A stretch of 31,563 nt of DNA. It comes from Candidatus Cibiobacter qucibialis. Its GTDB lineage: Bacteria; Bacillota; Clostridia; Oscillospirales; Ruminococcaceae. The notes beneath the pieces are model-generated. The model was not told the DNA's origin, searched no databases, and saw only the letters and a program-made list of their open reading frames with translations. Below, piece after piece: positions 22,547-31,563 of this stretch (the stretch's first letter is position 1; every line of letters begins with the position of its first letter). Where the stretch lies: contig SAUS01000030.1 of NCBI GenBank assembly GCA_004000625.1, positions 1 through 31,563 of the forward strand, written 5' to 3'. A program made the position numbers and the translations under genes.

Positions 22547-23978
22547 AGAACTGTTTCACTCCTTCCTTGCGTGCAAGGATCGTGTCAAAACGGTCGATAT
22601 ATTCTGTCGGGTACTTATAATTAAAGATACGCTCGATCTTGCCGTGACGTGCACCGGGGGCCACCAGCTTTGTAGAACCGCCCGCACCGGCAGAAAGAAT
22701 GGTGTGGACTTCCTCCATGATATAGATATTATACAGGCACTCGTACCCCGGCTTGCACCAGCCCACGTTTTCCAGGTTTTGCAGGGTGCCTTTTTGGCGG
22801 TACAGGTAGTAGGGGCGGTAACCGGCTTTTTCCAGCAGCTCGCAGCTTTCCACCATAGCGGCCACATCGGCATAATCCGCAGCGCGGTGCTCCACCACCA
22901 GGTTGGACGCCCGTTTCAGCGTGAGGGTATGCACGGTGATATTTTCCGGGTCCAAGTCAATGGCCGTCTGCAGGCTATGGCGGAAGCCTTCCACCGTATC
23001 TCCCGGCAGACCCGCGATCAAGTCCATGTTGATGTTATCATGCCCCACGCGGCGGGCAATCCGGTAACAATCCAGGATATCCTGCGCCGTGTGGCGGCGG
23101 CCAATGTTGCGCAGCACTTCATCCGAGAATGTCTGCGGGTTGATGGAAATGCGGGTTGCGCCGTATTCTTTGATAATGCGCAGTTTTTCTTCGTCGGTAC
23201 AGTCAGGGCGGCCCGCTTCCACGGTAAACTCTTCCAGGGCGGGCAGGTCAAACTGCTCGGCCATGGTGCCCATCAGCTGACGCAGCTGCTGCGCGTTGAC
23301 GCTGGTGGGGGTGCCGCCGCCGATATACAGCGTTTTGATGCTGAGGTGTGCGGCGTCCGCAGCGGCGCGGGTAGCGGCAAGCTCCTTGCACAGGCAGTCC
23401 ACGTAGGGGGCCACCAGCGCACGGCTGGATTTATCCCCCACCGTGCGGGAAACAAAGCTGCAATAGCTGCAGCGGGACGGGCAGAACGGAATGCCCGCGT
23501 ACACACTGCAATCCATCGGCTGGGCGCGCTCCAGCACCGGGCGCTGCAGGTCCGCAATACTTTTGGCCATGGCAAAACGGCGCGGCGTGCAATCAAAATG
23601 CTGCAAAAAGCGCTGTTCGATTTCTTCTTCGGTTTTGCCCTCGGCGCGCAGGTCATGGATGATGCGCACCGGGCGCACGCCGGTCATCATGCCCCAGGGC
23701 GGGCGGATACCGGTAACGCCGCACAGCATGGTGTACAGCATGCGGCACAGAGCATACTCCTGCGTGCGGGCATCCCCCTGGGGCGGGCGCTGCTGCACCC
23801 AGGTGGTTGTGCCGTTCTGCCGCACCAGAACCAGCAGCAGATACCTGTGAGCCACAGCCAGCACAAGGTCTGCGGTATCGTCCGGCAGGGTCTGGCTCAG
23901 CTCCGCCGCCGGGTAAAAGATGCGTGCGGTATGCTCGGCCTCATACCCAGCTGCCGCACCGCGCAATACAATTTGCAT
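22488..23978 (-). CDS. hemZ: HemZ-like radical SAM coproporphyrinogen dehydrogenase
   Basis: This 496-residue radical SAM protein belongs to the oxygen-independent coproporphyrinogen III oxidase group. The cluster motif Cx3Cx2C is FC166PSRC170SYC173, followed by LYIGGGTPT, VEAGRPD, RISINPQTF and DLIAGLPGDT, all as in HemN/HemZ. The N-terminal 150 residues, with TGVRPVRIIHDL, are the HemZ-specific extension. The ATG at 23978 is chosen because GGGGG lies 5 nt upstream; an in-frame extension to 24071 crosses an inverted repeat. The true substrate of HemZ enzymes in organisms lacking full haem synthesis is uncertain. Confidence 0.9.
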   Translation of the reverse strand: MQIVLRGAAAGYEAEHTARIFYPAAELSQTLPDDTADLVLAVAHRYLLLVLVRQNGTTTWVQQRPPQGDARTQEYALCRMLYTMLCGVTGIRPPWGMMTGVRPVRIIHDLRAEGKTEEEIEQRFLQHFDCTPRRFAMAKSIADLQRPVLERAQPMDCSVYAGIPFCPSRCSYCSFVSRTVGDKSSRALVAPYVDCLCKELAATRAAADAAHLSIKTLYIGGGTPTSVNAQQLRQLMGTMAEQFDLPALEEFTVEAGRPDCTDEEKLRIIKEYGATRISINPQTFSDEVLRNIGRRHTAQDILDCYRIARRVGHDNINMDLIAGLPGDTVEGFRHSLQTAIDLDPENITVHTLTLKRASNLVVEHRAADYADVAAMVESCELLEKAGYRPYYLYRQKGTLQNLENVGWCKPGYECLYNIYIMEEVHTILSAGAGGSTKLVAPGARHGKIERIFNYKYPTEYIDRFDTILARKEGVKQFYDQYPSCGESARPQAHGGV

Positions 23979-23993
23979 AAGAACCCCCGAATT

Positions 23994-24132
23994 GGAGGGA
24001 GGAGTTAGCGCGGAACCGAGCCTGTTGTAATCCCGCTTATGCCAATACTGCCAAAACAGTACCCGGCGCATTGCAGGTATACCGCAAACTTTTAGGCCGC
24101 CGCTTAACTCCTAACTCCTCCCTCCTAACTCC
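23994..24132. repeat. Inverted repeat with TAACTCC heptads upstream of hemZ
   Basis: GGAGGGAGGAGTTAG (23994-24008) and CTAACTCCTCCCTCC (24111-24125) are a perfect 15-bp inverted repeat around about 100 nt. The right side has four 7-bp units, TAACTCC/TCCCTCC type (24105-24132). The arms resemble ribosome-site and anti-ribosome-site sequences, so the mRNA could fold just upstream of the hemZ start. It may instead be a small mobile repeat. Confidence 0.6.
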
Positions 24133-24140
24133 TACCTATC

Positions 24141-24749
24141 TTAAAATACTTCCCCCATCAGATATGGGTTGGACCGGCGTTCCTGGCCAAGGGTGGTAAA
24201 GCTTTCATGGCCGGGGTAGACGGTGGTTTCATCCGGCAGGGGCAGATCCGCCACCAGAGCAAGGCTGCGTTGCATCTCCGCCGGGCTGCCGCCGGGCAGA
24301 TCCACGCGGCCGCAGCTGCCCGCAAACAGGGTATCGCCGCTGAACAGCCGGTCGCCGCAGGCGATGACCACGCCGCCGGGGGTGTGGCCCGGTGTGTGCC
24401 AGATGCGGAACGTCAGCTCATCCACCTGATACTCACTGTTGCCCGCAGGCCACGGGGCATCGATCAGATCCGGAGTCAGCGGGTACATCTGGTCGCCTTT
24501 GGCATCGGCCAGGTCCATATGCACCTTGGCGCCGGTGGCTTTTTTCAGGGCCGCCACACTGCCCACATGGTCATAATGGCCGTGGGTGAGGAAAATGTCC
24601 GTCAGGGTTGCGTTATTCTCTTTCAGCTGAGCCAGATAGGTTTCGGCCTCGGCAGCGGGGTCCACCACAACGGCATGCCCGGCGGCGGTGATCAGCAAAA
24701 AGGTATTAGTATACAGCGGCCAAACGCCATGGATATGGATCAATTTCAT
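24141..24749 (-). CDS. MBL-fold metallohydrolase (glyoxalase II-like)
   Basis: This 202-residue metallo-beta-lactamase-fold hydrolase has the zinc ligands of the glyoxalase II subgroup: THGHYDH (H56, H58, D60, H61), H122 in HTPGHTPG, D139 in FSGDTLF and H181 in YPGHES. It lacks the C-terminal helical substrate domain of true glyoxalase II, so the substrate is probably a different thioester or is unknown. AAAGGAG precedes the ATG, overlapping the dtd stop region with a gap of 12 nt, so it is cotranscribed with dtd. Confidence 0.92.
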   Translation of the reverse strand: MKLIHIHGVWPLYTNTFLLITAAGHAVVVDPAAEAETYLAQLKENNATLTDIFLTHGHYDHVGSVAALKKATGAKVHMDLADAKGDQMYPLTPDLIDAPWPAGNSEYQVDELTFRIWHTPGHTPGGVVIACGDRLFSGDTLFAGSCGRVDLPGGSPAEMQRSLALVADLPLPDETTVYPGHESFTTLGQERRSNPYLMGEVF

Positions 24750-24761
24750 GGTTGTGCTCCT

Positions 24762-25217
24762 TTACTTCCACTCATCGGTATCAATGATGATGGTCACCGG
24801 ACCATCGTTGACAAGGCTGACCTGCATATCGGCCCCAAACTCGCCATGCTGAACGTCTTTCAGTCCCTGGGCGTTCATCAGCTCCTGCAAAAAGGCATCA
24901 TAAGCGCTTTTGGCGGTCTCCCCTTTTGCGGCATGGATAAAGCTGGGCCGTTTGCCGCGGGAGGTATCGCCATACAGGGTAAAGTTGCTGACGACAAGAA
25001 CCGAATAGCCAAGTTCCACCGCGCTGCGGTTCAACTTGCCCTCATCATCGGCAAAAATGCGCAGCCCGGCGCATTTGGCTGCCAGCTTGGGGATAATGGC
25101 GGGGTCGTCACCATCCTTTACCCCAAGCAAAATCATCAGCCCCGGCCCGATGGTGCGGGGATTGCCGCCGTTGACCACAACGGACGCCGAGGAAACACGC
25201 TGAAGCACAGCACGCAT
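24762..25217 (-). CDS. dtd: D-aminoacyl-tRNA deacylase
   Basis: This 151-residue enzyme removes D-amino acids (and glycine mischarged on tRNA-Ala) from tRNA. The family motifs SNFTLYGDTSRGKRPSF (77-93) and NDGPVT (137-142, with the Gly-cis-Pro pair G139-P140) are present. The usual Gln of SQFTL is Asn here. AAGGAG precedes the ATG. It keeps the common clostridial position between relA and the MBL gene, except that a membrane protein gene lies between relA and it. Confidence 0.95.
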   Translation of the reverse strand: MRAVLQRVSSASVVVNGGNPRTIGPGLMILLGVKDGDDPAIIPKLAAKCAGLRIFADDEGKLNRSAVELGYSVLVVSNFTLYGDTSRGKRPSFIHAAKGETAKSAYDAFLQELMNAQGLKDVQHGEFGADMQVSLVNDGPVTIIIDTDEWK

Positions 25218-25256
25218 AACACAGTTCTCCTTATTCAGTCAGTATGGCACACCCGG

Positions 25257-26939
25257 TTAAACCGCAGGCACCATAAAATAGCAGGAATCCGCTACAAAGA
25301 AATTCAGCGAATCATCGCCCGCAAACACCGCCTGCCAGTTTTCCCATGTTTCGCCGTCGGTTGTCACATACACGGCGGTGGGGTCATACTGCCCGGCGGC
25401 AAGCCGGGCAGCGGTATCGGCGCGGCTGGCTTCCGCCGCTGGGTGGCTGCCGGACACAGCAATATCCAGATTGGTTGCCAGCCCCTGCTTGCCCGCCAGA
25501 ATGGCCAGCAGGCGCAAGCGGTCCTCCCGCACTCCCCCGGCGGCAAGCAGCTGGGTGTGGCCAGCGCCAAGGCTGGCGGTCTGGTCGTTGTTTACCACTG
25601 TGGCGTTGATGGGGTCGGCGAACTTCTGCCGCTTTTGCTGGGCGGCGGCGCTCAAATCAAACGCCTGAACGCCGACAAACAGCGCCAGCACCAGCACCGC
25701 ATACCGGCCGGGCAGGCGGTCCCGCAGGGTATACACGGCATACACCACCATGCAGGCCGCTACCAGATAGAACATCCGCCCGCTGGAGCGGAAGATGCCG
25801 CACAGCTCCAACAGCTTTGCAGGCAGCGGCAGCTCAATGCCGGTGTTGCCCCAGTAAATTTTGTTGCTGACGGCAAACAGCGTTAAAAACACGCAGGCCG
25901 CAAACACCGGCCCGTTGCGGTGCCACCAGGTTTTGGTGTTTTGGGGGCAGCGCACCGCCCGGCGCAGGCTGAACAGCAGCGCCGCCGTGATCAGCGCCAA
26001 CACACCAAGCCCCAGGTAATTGAAGCCATCATACTGGCCGGGCTGCTGCGGCATTACCTGGTACAGCCGGGACCAAGTGTAGCCCCCGCGGGAGGTTGGG
26101 TTGATGAGTGCATTCAGGTTCATGGAATAATCGCCATAGCCGGAGCGAGATGCCCCGGTGCCGGAGCCGATGGCCCCGCACAAAACGCCGCCCACCACAG
26201 CCGCTGCCAAACTTGCCGCAAACTGCAGCGCCGCGCGGCCCCAGGTTTTTTTCTGGCGGCCCAGTTCCACGGCGGCCAGCAGGGCGCACATCATGACCAG
26301 CGGCAGAAAGTACGGGTGGATGCCCACCGCCAAAAAGGCCAGCACCGGCATGGCCCAGGGGAATTTGGCCGTGCCGCTGTGCAGGTTTTGACGGTATTCC
26401 AGAAAGGCATACAGCGCCAGCAAAAACAGCCACTGGCTGGCCAGCGCGGTATGGCGGAACGCGCGCTCCCACAAGGTAGGCAGCATAACAAACAGCAGAC
26501 CGCCCAGTGTGGAAAACACCAGCGCTCCCGCGCCAGTTTTTGCCTGCCCGCGGGCGCACAGAAGCGCACCGGCTGCCCCCTGCATGGCAAAGCAGAACAG
26601 CGTGTACCACCCAAACCATTGGAAGGTGGAGGGCAGCACCCCACGCAGCGCCTTGAAGAAGATGCTGACCCAGGGGATGCTGTCGGTAAACGAAATGACG
26701 GTGCCATCCGGGGCGGCAATGGTATCCGCCAGGCCCAGCGGGAACGCCCAATGAGAGTTGCGGAACAACACCCAGCCCGCATAATGCTGCTGAATGTCCC
26801 ACTCATCATAGCCGTTCAAGATCCAGGCATCATAGGTTGGGTGCAGGGTGGATGTGCCATACAGCAGGAAAAATAACACCATGCCCGCCGCCGCGCCCAA
26901 AAGCGCCGCCAGCCACCGCCGTTTTGTGTTTTGATTCAT
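25257..26939 (-). CDS. DUF6311-like polytopic membrane protein
   Basis: This 560-residue membrane protein has an N-terminal anchor (about 10-28) and many further transmembrane segments to about residue 410, followed by a soluble C-terminal part. The loop WILNGYDEWDIQQHYAGW with FPLGLADTI and SIPW matches my memory of DUF6311 proteins, which look like GT-C glycosyltransferases. No purine-rich ribosome site precedes the ATG at 26939, which is unusual here. An internal ATG at residue 20 also lacks a good one. It interrupts the familiar relA-dtd spacing, with 189 AT-rich bases upstream. Surface glycan transfer is inferred only. Confidence 0.72.
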   Translation of the reverse strand: MNQNTKRRWLAALLGAAAGMVLFFLLYGTSTLHPTYDAWILNGYDEWDIQQHYAGWVLFRNSHWAFPLGLADTIAAPDGTVISFTDSIPWVSIFFKALRGVLPSTFQWFGWYTLFCFAMQGAAGALLCARGQAKTGAGALVFSTLGGLLFVMLPTLWERAFRHTALASQWLFLLALYAFLEYRQNLHSGTAKFPWAMPVLAFLAVGIHPYFLPLVMMCALLAAVELGRQKKTWGRAALQFAASLAAAVVGGVLCGAIGSGTGASRSGYGDYSMNLNALINPTSRGGYTWSRLYQVMPQQPGQYDGFNYLGLGVLALITAALLFSLRRAVRCPQNTKTWWHRNGPVFAACVFLTLFAVSNKIYWGNTGIELPLPAKLLELCGIFRSSGRMFYLVAACMVVYAVYTLRDRLPGRYAVLVLALFVGVQAFDLSAAAQQKRQKFADPINATVVNNDQTASLGAGHTQLLAAGGVREDRLRLLAILAGKQGLATNLDIAVSGSHPAAEASRADTAARLAAGQYDPTAVYVTTDGETWENWQAVFAGDDSLNFFVADSCYFMVPAV

Positions 26940-27083
26940 GTGTTTTATGGGTTGTGCAGTGATCGGTCAATTTTGATTTAACCCCAGGCAGCGGGCGCGC
27001 AATATGCGTTCCTACGGGGTTTCTGCACACTTTCTATTTTATTTCTTATTTTTTATGTCTGATATATTAGAGTTTTTTCGGTT

Positions 27084-27102
27084 CCTTTTTTTGCAAAAAA
27101 GG
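27084..27102. other. AT-rich palindrome downstream of relA
   Basis: CC-T7-GC-A6-GG is nearly self-complementary and lies 27 bp beyond the relA stop. It could weakly end the relA transcript, but it has no GC stem. The remaining 26940-27083 stretch holds no recognisable gene or clear promoter. Confidence 0.3.
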
Positions 27103-27128
27103 ATCAAAAAGTCCCCCGTATAAAAGTT

Positions 27129-29351
<2,223 letters not shown>

Positions 29352-29444
29352 TCTATCATCCCCATTTCAAGTATCGCACAATCATAAAAAGATCCCGTTT
29401 CTGCGGCAGTTCCCTCCTGCCGCGGGGGCATTTTTCATTTTGCC

Positions 29445-31478
29445 TTATCCTTCCCCTTCCGCCAGTCTGCGCAGGACCGGCGCGGAGGAGAGGTCTTTTT
29501 TGCCGGTCACTTCCACCGGCTGGTAGCGGCTGCCGCGGCGCTCGATCAAACCAAGCTGTTCCAGCGCCGTCAGGCTGGCCAGGGTCTTGCCGGTGTTTTC
29601 CGGCCCTGCGGTTGCAAACAGCGGCTGCAGATCATCCGCAAACACATTGCCGGTGCGCACCATGCGATACACGGCAGCGGTATCGGCACGGGTGGGCAGG
29701 CAGGCCAACCGCTCGTCATCTGGCAGGGCCGTTCCGCTCAGGAAAGCATCAAACCGTGCGGCCTGCTCCGCCGGGGCATTGCCCAAACCGGCCGGGCGCA
29801 TGGCGCAGCAATGGCAGGACACCATCGGCCCGCCGCGCCCCTGGAAGATGCTGACTTCCACCGCGGCATCCACAGCTGTACCCATGCGGTAGGGCAGGTC
29901 GTCCGGGGCGGTGCCGAACAGTGAGACAAAGCAGGCTGCCCCGCCCTGGCGCAGGCGAATGCGGCAATGCCGCCCCTCACTGCCCAGGGGCCAGATGCCA
30001 TCCACCGCGGCGTTTTGCAGCAGGAACACCGGAACCGGGTTGCCGCTGCCAAAGGGAGCCAGGCGGCTGAGTTCCTGTACGGTAGGCACCGTCAATTCCG
30101 CAATATCGGCCACGGCATCCAACTTGAGCGGCAGCGGCTTGGGCACCGGGTATTCTTTAGCGGCCCAATCGTTGATGGCTTTGCGGAACGCGCCGATCTT
30201 TTCTTCTTCAATGGTCAGGCCCGCCGCAGCGGAATGCCCGCCAAAGCGCAGCAGCAGCGGTGCGCAAGCGCACAAAGCGGCGTGCAGGTTAAAGCTGGTG
30301 GGGGCGCGCCCACTGCCGCGGCCCTCGCCGTTTTCAGTCGAAATAACAATGGAGGGGCGGCCGTATTTTTCCATCAGGCGGGTTGCCACAATGCCGATTA
30401 CACCGGGGTGCCAGCCTTCGCCTGATACCACGATTACACGGTCCAGAACACGGGCAGGGTCTGCGCTCAGTTTTTCCAGTGCAGCGGCAGCGATCTGCTG
30501 TTCCGCCTGCTGACGGCTGGTGTTGATCTCCGAAAGGCGCGCCGCAATGCCTGCGGCCTGCTCCTCGTTTTCGCACAGCAGCAGCTTCAGGGCAACAGCG
30601 GCGGTATCCATGCGGCCCGCGGCGTTCAGGCGGGGTGCCAGCCCATAGCTGACGGTTTCCGCCGTGACAGGGCGGCCTGCATAGCCTGCGTTTTCCAGCA
30701 GGGCCTGCAAACCGGGGCGCAGGGTATCCTGCAAGGTGGCAAGGCCCTCTTTTACAATGGTGCGGTTCTCCCCCACCAGCGGCATTACGTCCGCAATGGT
30801 ACCAAGGGCGGCAAGTTCGCCAAAGGGTTCCAGCAGTTCAGCGGGGTCCTCACAGCCTTCCAGCGCAGCGCACAGCTTGAACGCCACACCGGCACCGCAC
30901 AGATCCTTGAAGGGGCTTGTGTCGTTCTCCCGCTTGGGGTCCACAACGGCAACGGCTTTGGGCAGCTGCTGGGCGGGCAGGTGGTGGTCGGTAATCACCA
31001 GCTCAATGCCCAACTCTGCGGCCAGGTCAGCTTCCTCAATGGCGGAAATGCCGTTATCCACTGTCACAATCAGCTTATAGCCTTTATCTGCCAGCTTTTG
31101 CAGGGTTTCACGGTTCAGGCCGTAGCCGCCGCCCTCGCGGGTGGGCAGTTTGCAGCGCACCTGCGCGCCAAGGTTGGTCAGGCATTCATACAGGATGGCC
31201 GTAGCGGAAACGCCGTCCACATCATAATCGCCAAAGATCACAATGGTTTCACCGTTTTCAATAGCCTGCTGGATGCGGGCAACGGCTTTGTCCATATCTT
31301 TCAGCAGGAACGGGTCGCTCAGCGGCGGTTCCTCTTCCAGCAATGCGGCGGCAGCCTGCGGCTGGGCAATACCGCGGCAGGCCAGCACCCTGGCCAGCAG
31401 CGGGCCATAACCGGCGGCCAGGAGCGCACTTTCCCCTGCGGTATCGGCGTTTTTCAGCTGCCAGGCACGATAGTTCAT
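29445..31478 (-). CDS. recJ: Single-stranded-DNA-specific exonuclease RecJ
   Basis: This 677-residue DHH-family 5'-3' exonuclease acts in recombination and mismatch repair. Catalytic motifs are FGDYDVDGVSAT (D84, D86, D88), TVDNGIS (D141) and TDHHLP (D164, H165, H166). The DHHA1 part has GRGSGRA and RFGGHSAAAG. The C-terminal 170 residues after the oligonucleotide-binding region resemble a winged-helix extension (TLASLTALEQLGLIERRGSRYQPVEV), as seen in longer Firmicutes RecJ proteins. AGGAG lies about 11 nt before the ATG. MITE copy R6 begins 26 bp upstream of the start, in the presumed leader. Confidence 0.97.
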   Translation of the reverse strand: MNYRAWQLKNADTAGESALLAAGYGPLLARVLACRGIAQPQAAAALLEEEPPLSDPFLLKDMDKAVARIQQAIENGETIVIFGDYDVDGVSATAILYECLTNLGAQVRCKLPTREGGGYGLNRETLQKLADKGYKLIVTVDNGISAIEEADLAAELGIELVITDHHLPAQQLPKAVAVVDPKRENDTSPFKDLCGAGVAFKLCAALEGCEDPAELLEPFGELAALGTIADVMPLVGENRTIVKEGLATLQDTLRPGLQALLENAGYAGRPVTAETVSYGLAPRLNAAGRMDTAAVALKLLLCENEEQAAGIAARLSEINTSRQQAEQQIAAAALEKLSADPARVLDRVIVVSGEGWHPGVIGIVATRLMEKYGRPSIVISTENGEGRGSGRAPTSFNLHAALCACAPLLLRFGGHSAAAGLTIEEEKIGAFRKAINDWAAKEYPVPKPLPLKLDAVADIAELTVPTVQELSRLAPFGSGNPVPVFLLQNAAVDGIWPLGSEGRHCRIRLRQGGAACFVSLFGTAPDDLPYRMGTAVDAAVEVSIFQGRGGPMVSCHCCAMRPAGLGNAPAEQAARFDAFLSGTALPDDERLACLPTRADTAAVYRMVRTGNVFADDLQPLFATAGPENTGKTLASLTALEQLGLIERRGSRYQPVEVTGKKDLSSAPVLRRLAEGEG

Positions 31479-31503
31479 AATTGTCTTGCTCCTGTTCCTT
31501 TAT

Positions 31504-31563
31504 GGCAACACCGCACAATTCCCGCCTTGCGGCTTAAGCACCGCTCCGGCAGCTGCGGCACGG
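31504..31563 (-). mobile_element. MITE-like element, copy R6, inverted and cut by the window end
   Basis: The visible 60 nt are the inverse complement of the right end of the 172-nt element (GGCAACACCGCACAATTCCC...), including the GCC-GCAA-GGC mini-hairpin. It is the only copy on the minus strand. The visible flank is TTAT; the other flank is outside the window. It lies just upstream of recJ, in the same orientation as that gene. Confidence 0.82.

Noticed and set aside
29361..29444. Terminator between recJ and relA
   Set aside because: GCGGCAG/CTGCCGC forms a hairpin on the minus strand, but the T run lies about 12 nt further on, so it is not a convincing terminator.

Overview
The window looks like chromosome from a GC-rich Gram-positive gut anaerobe of the Oscillospiraceae/Ruminococcaceae, close to Faecalibacterium, Gemmiger or Subdoligranulum. 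The basis is Firmicutes-type gene order (mazG-yabO-yabP-yabQ-divIC-yabR; recJ-relA-dtd-MBL-hemZ), AGGAGG-type ribosome binding sites, high GC, and radical-SAM, oxygen-independent enzymes. The assignment is inferred from gene content, not from a database match.

Layout. 1-3.8 kb: coaX (+), galK (-), and an AraC-family regulator (+) divergent from galK. 3.8-7.5 kb: an RlmD/RumA-type 23S rRNA uracil methyltransferase, then a three-gene + strand set (small membrane zinc-ribbon protein, DUF5685-like protein, J-domain protein with a Cys-rich tail). 8.0-11.8 kb: a - strand nucleoside salvage and uptake set (deoD, cdd, two BMP/PnrA-type lipoproteins). 12.1-14.9 kb: a PflX-like radical SAM protein and a large GT-C-like membrane protein. 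15.2-17.2 kb: a THUMP/RlmL-type methyltransferase with a NYN-LOTUS protein. 17.4-20.8 kb: the yabN-yabR-like cluster with an HU gene inserted. 20.9-26.9 kb: a zinc-ribbon protein, uridine-kinase-like enzyme, hemZ, an MBL-fold hydrolase, dtd and a DUF6311-like membrane protein. 27.1-31.5 kb: relA/spoT and recJ.

The main unusual feature is a family of palindromic intergenic elements. Four complete copies are exactly 172 nt (4-175, 1095-1266, 11782-11953, 15019-15190). One is a 284-nt long form (7666-7949), one is inverted and cut by the window end (31504-31563), and there is a decayed end fragment (about 19631-19673). Complete copies begin GGCAATACCGCA and end with the inverse of that sequence. 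They are flanked by short direct repeats (TTTA, TTGG, TTTA, CATAG, and probably CTAA), as expected of a transposed MITE. Read on one strand, the stems close by Watson-Crick plus G-U pairs, which suggests the RNA structure itself is maintained. No transposase is present in the window.

Genes probably work together in four blocks: galactose use (galK with the AraC regulator), nucleoside salvage (deoD, cdd and the two lipoproteins), RNA and translation maintenance (RlmD, RlmL, NYN-LOTUS, S4 and S1 proteins, dtd), and division/sporulation-type genes (divIC, yabP, yabQ). No rRNA, tRNA or CRISPR array was seen.
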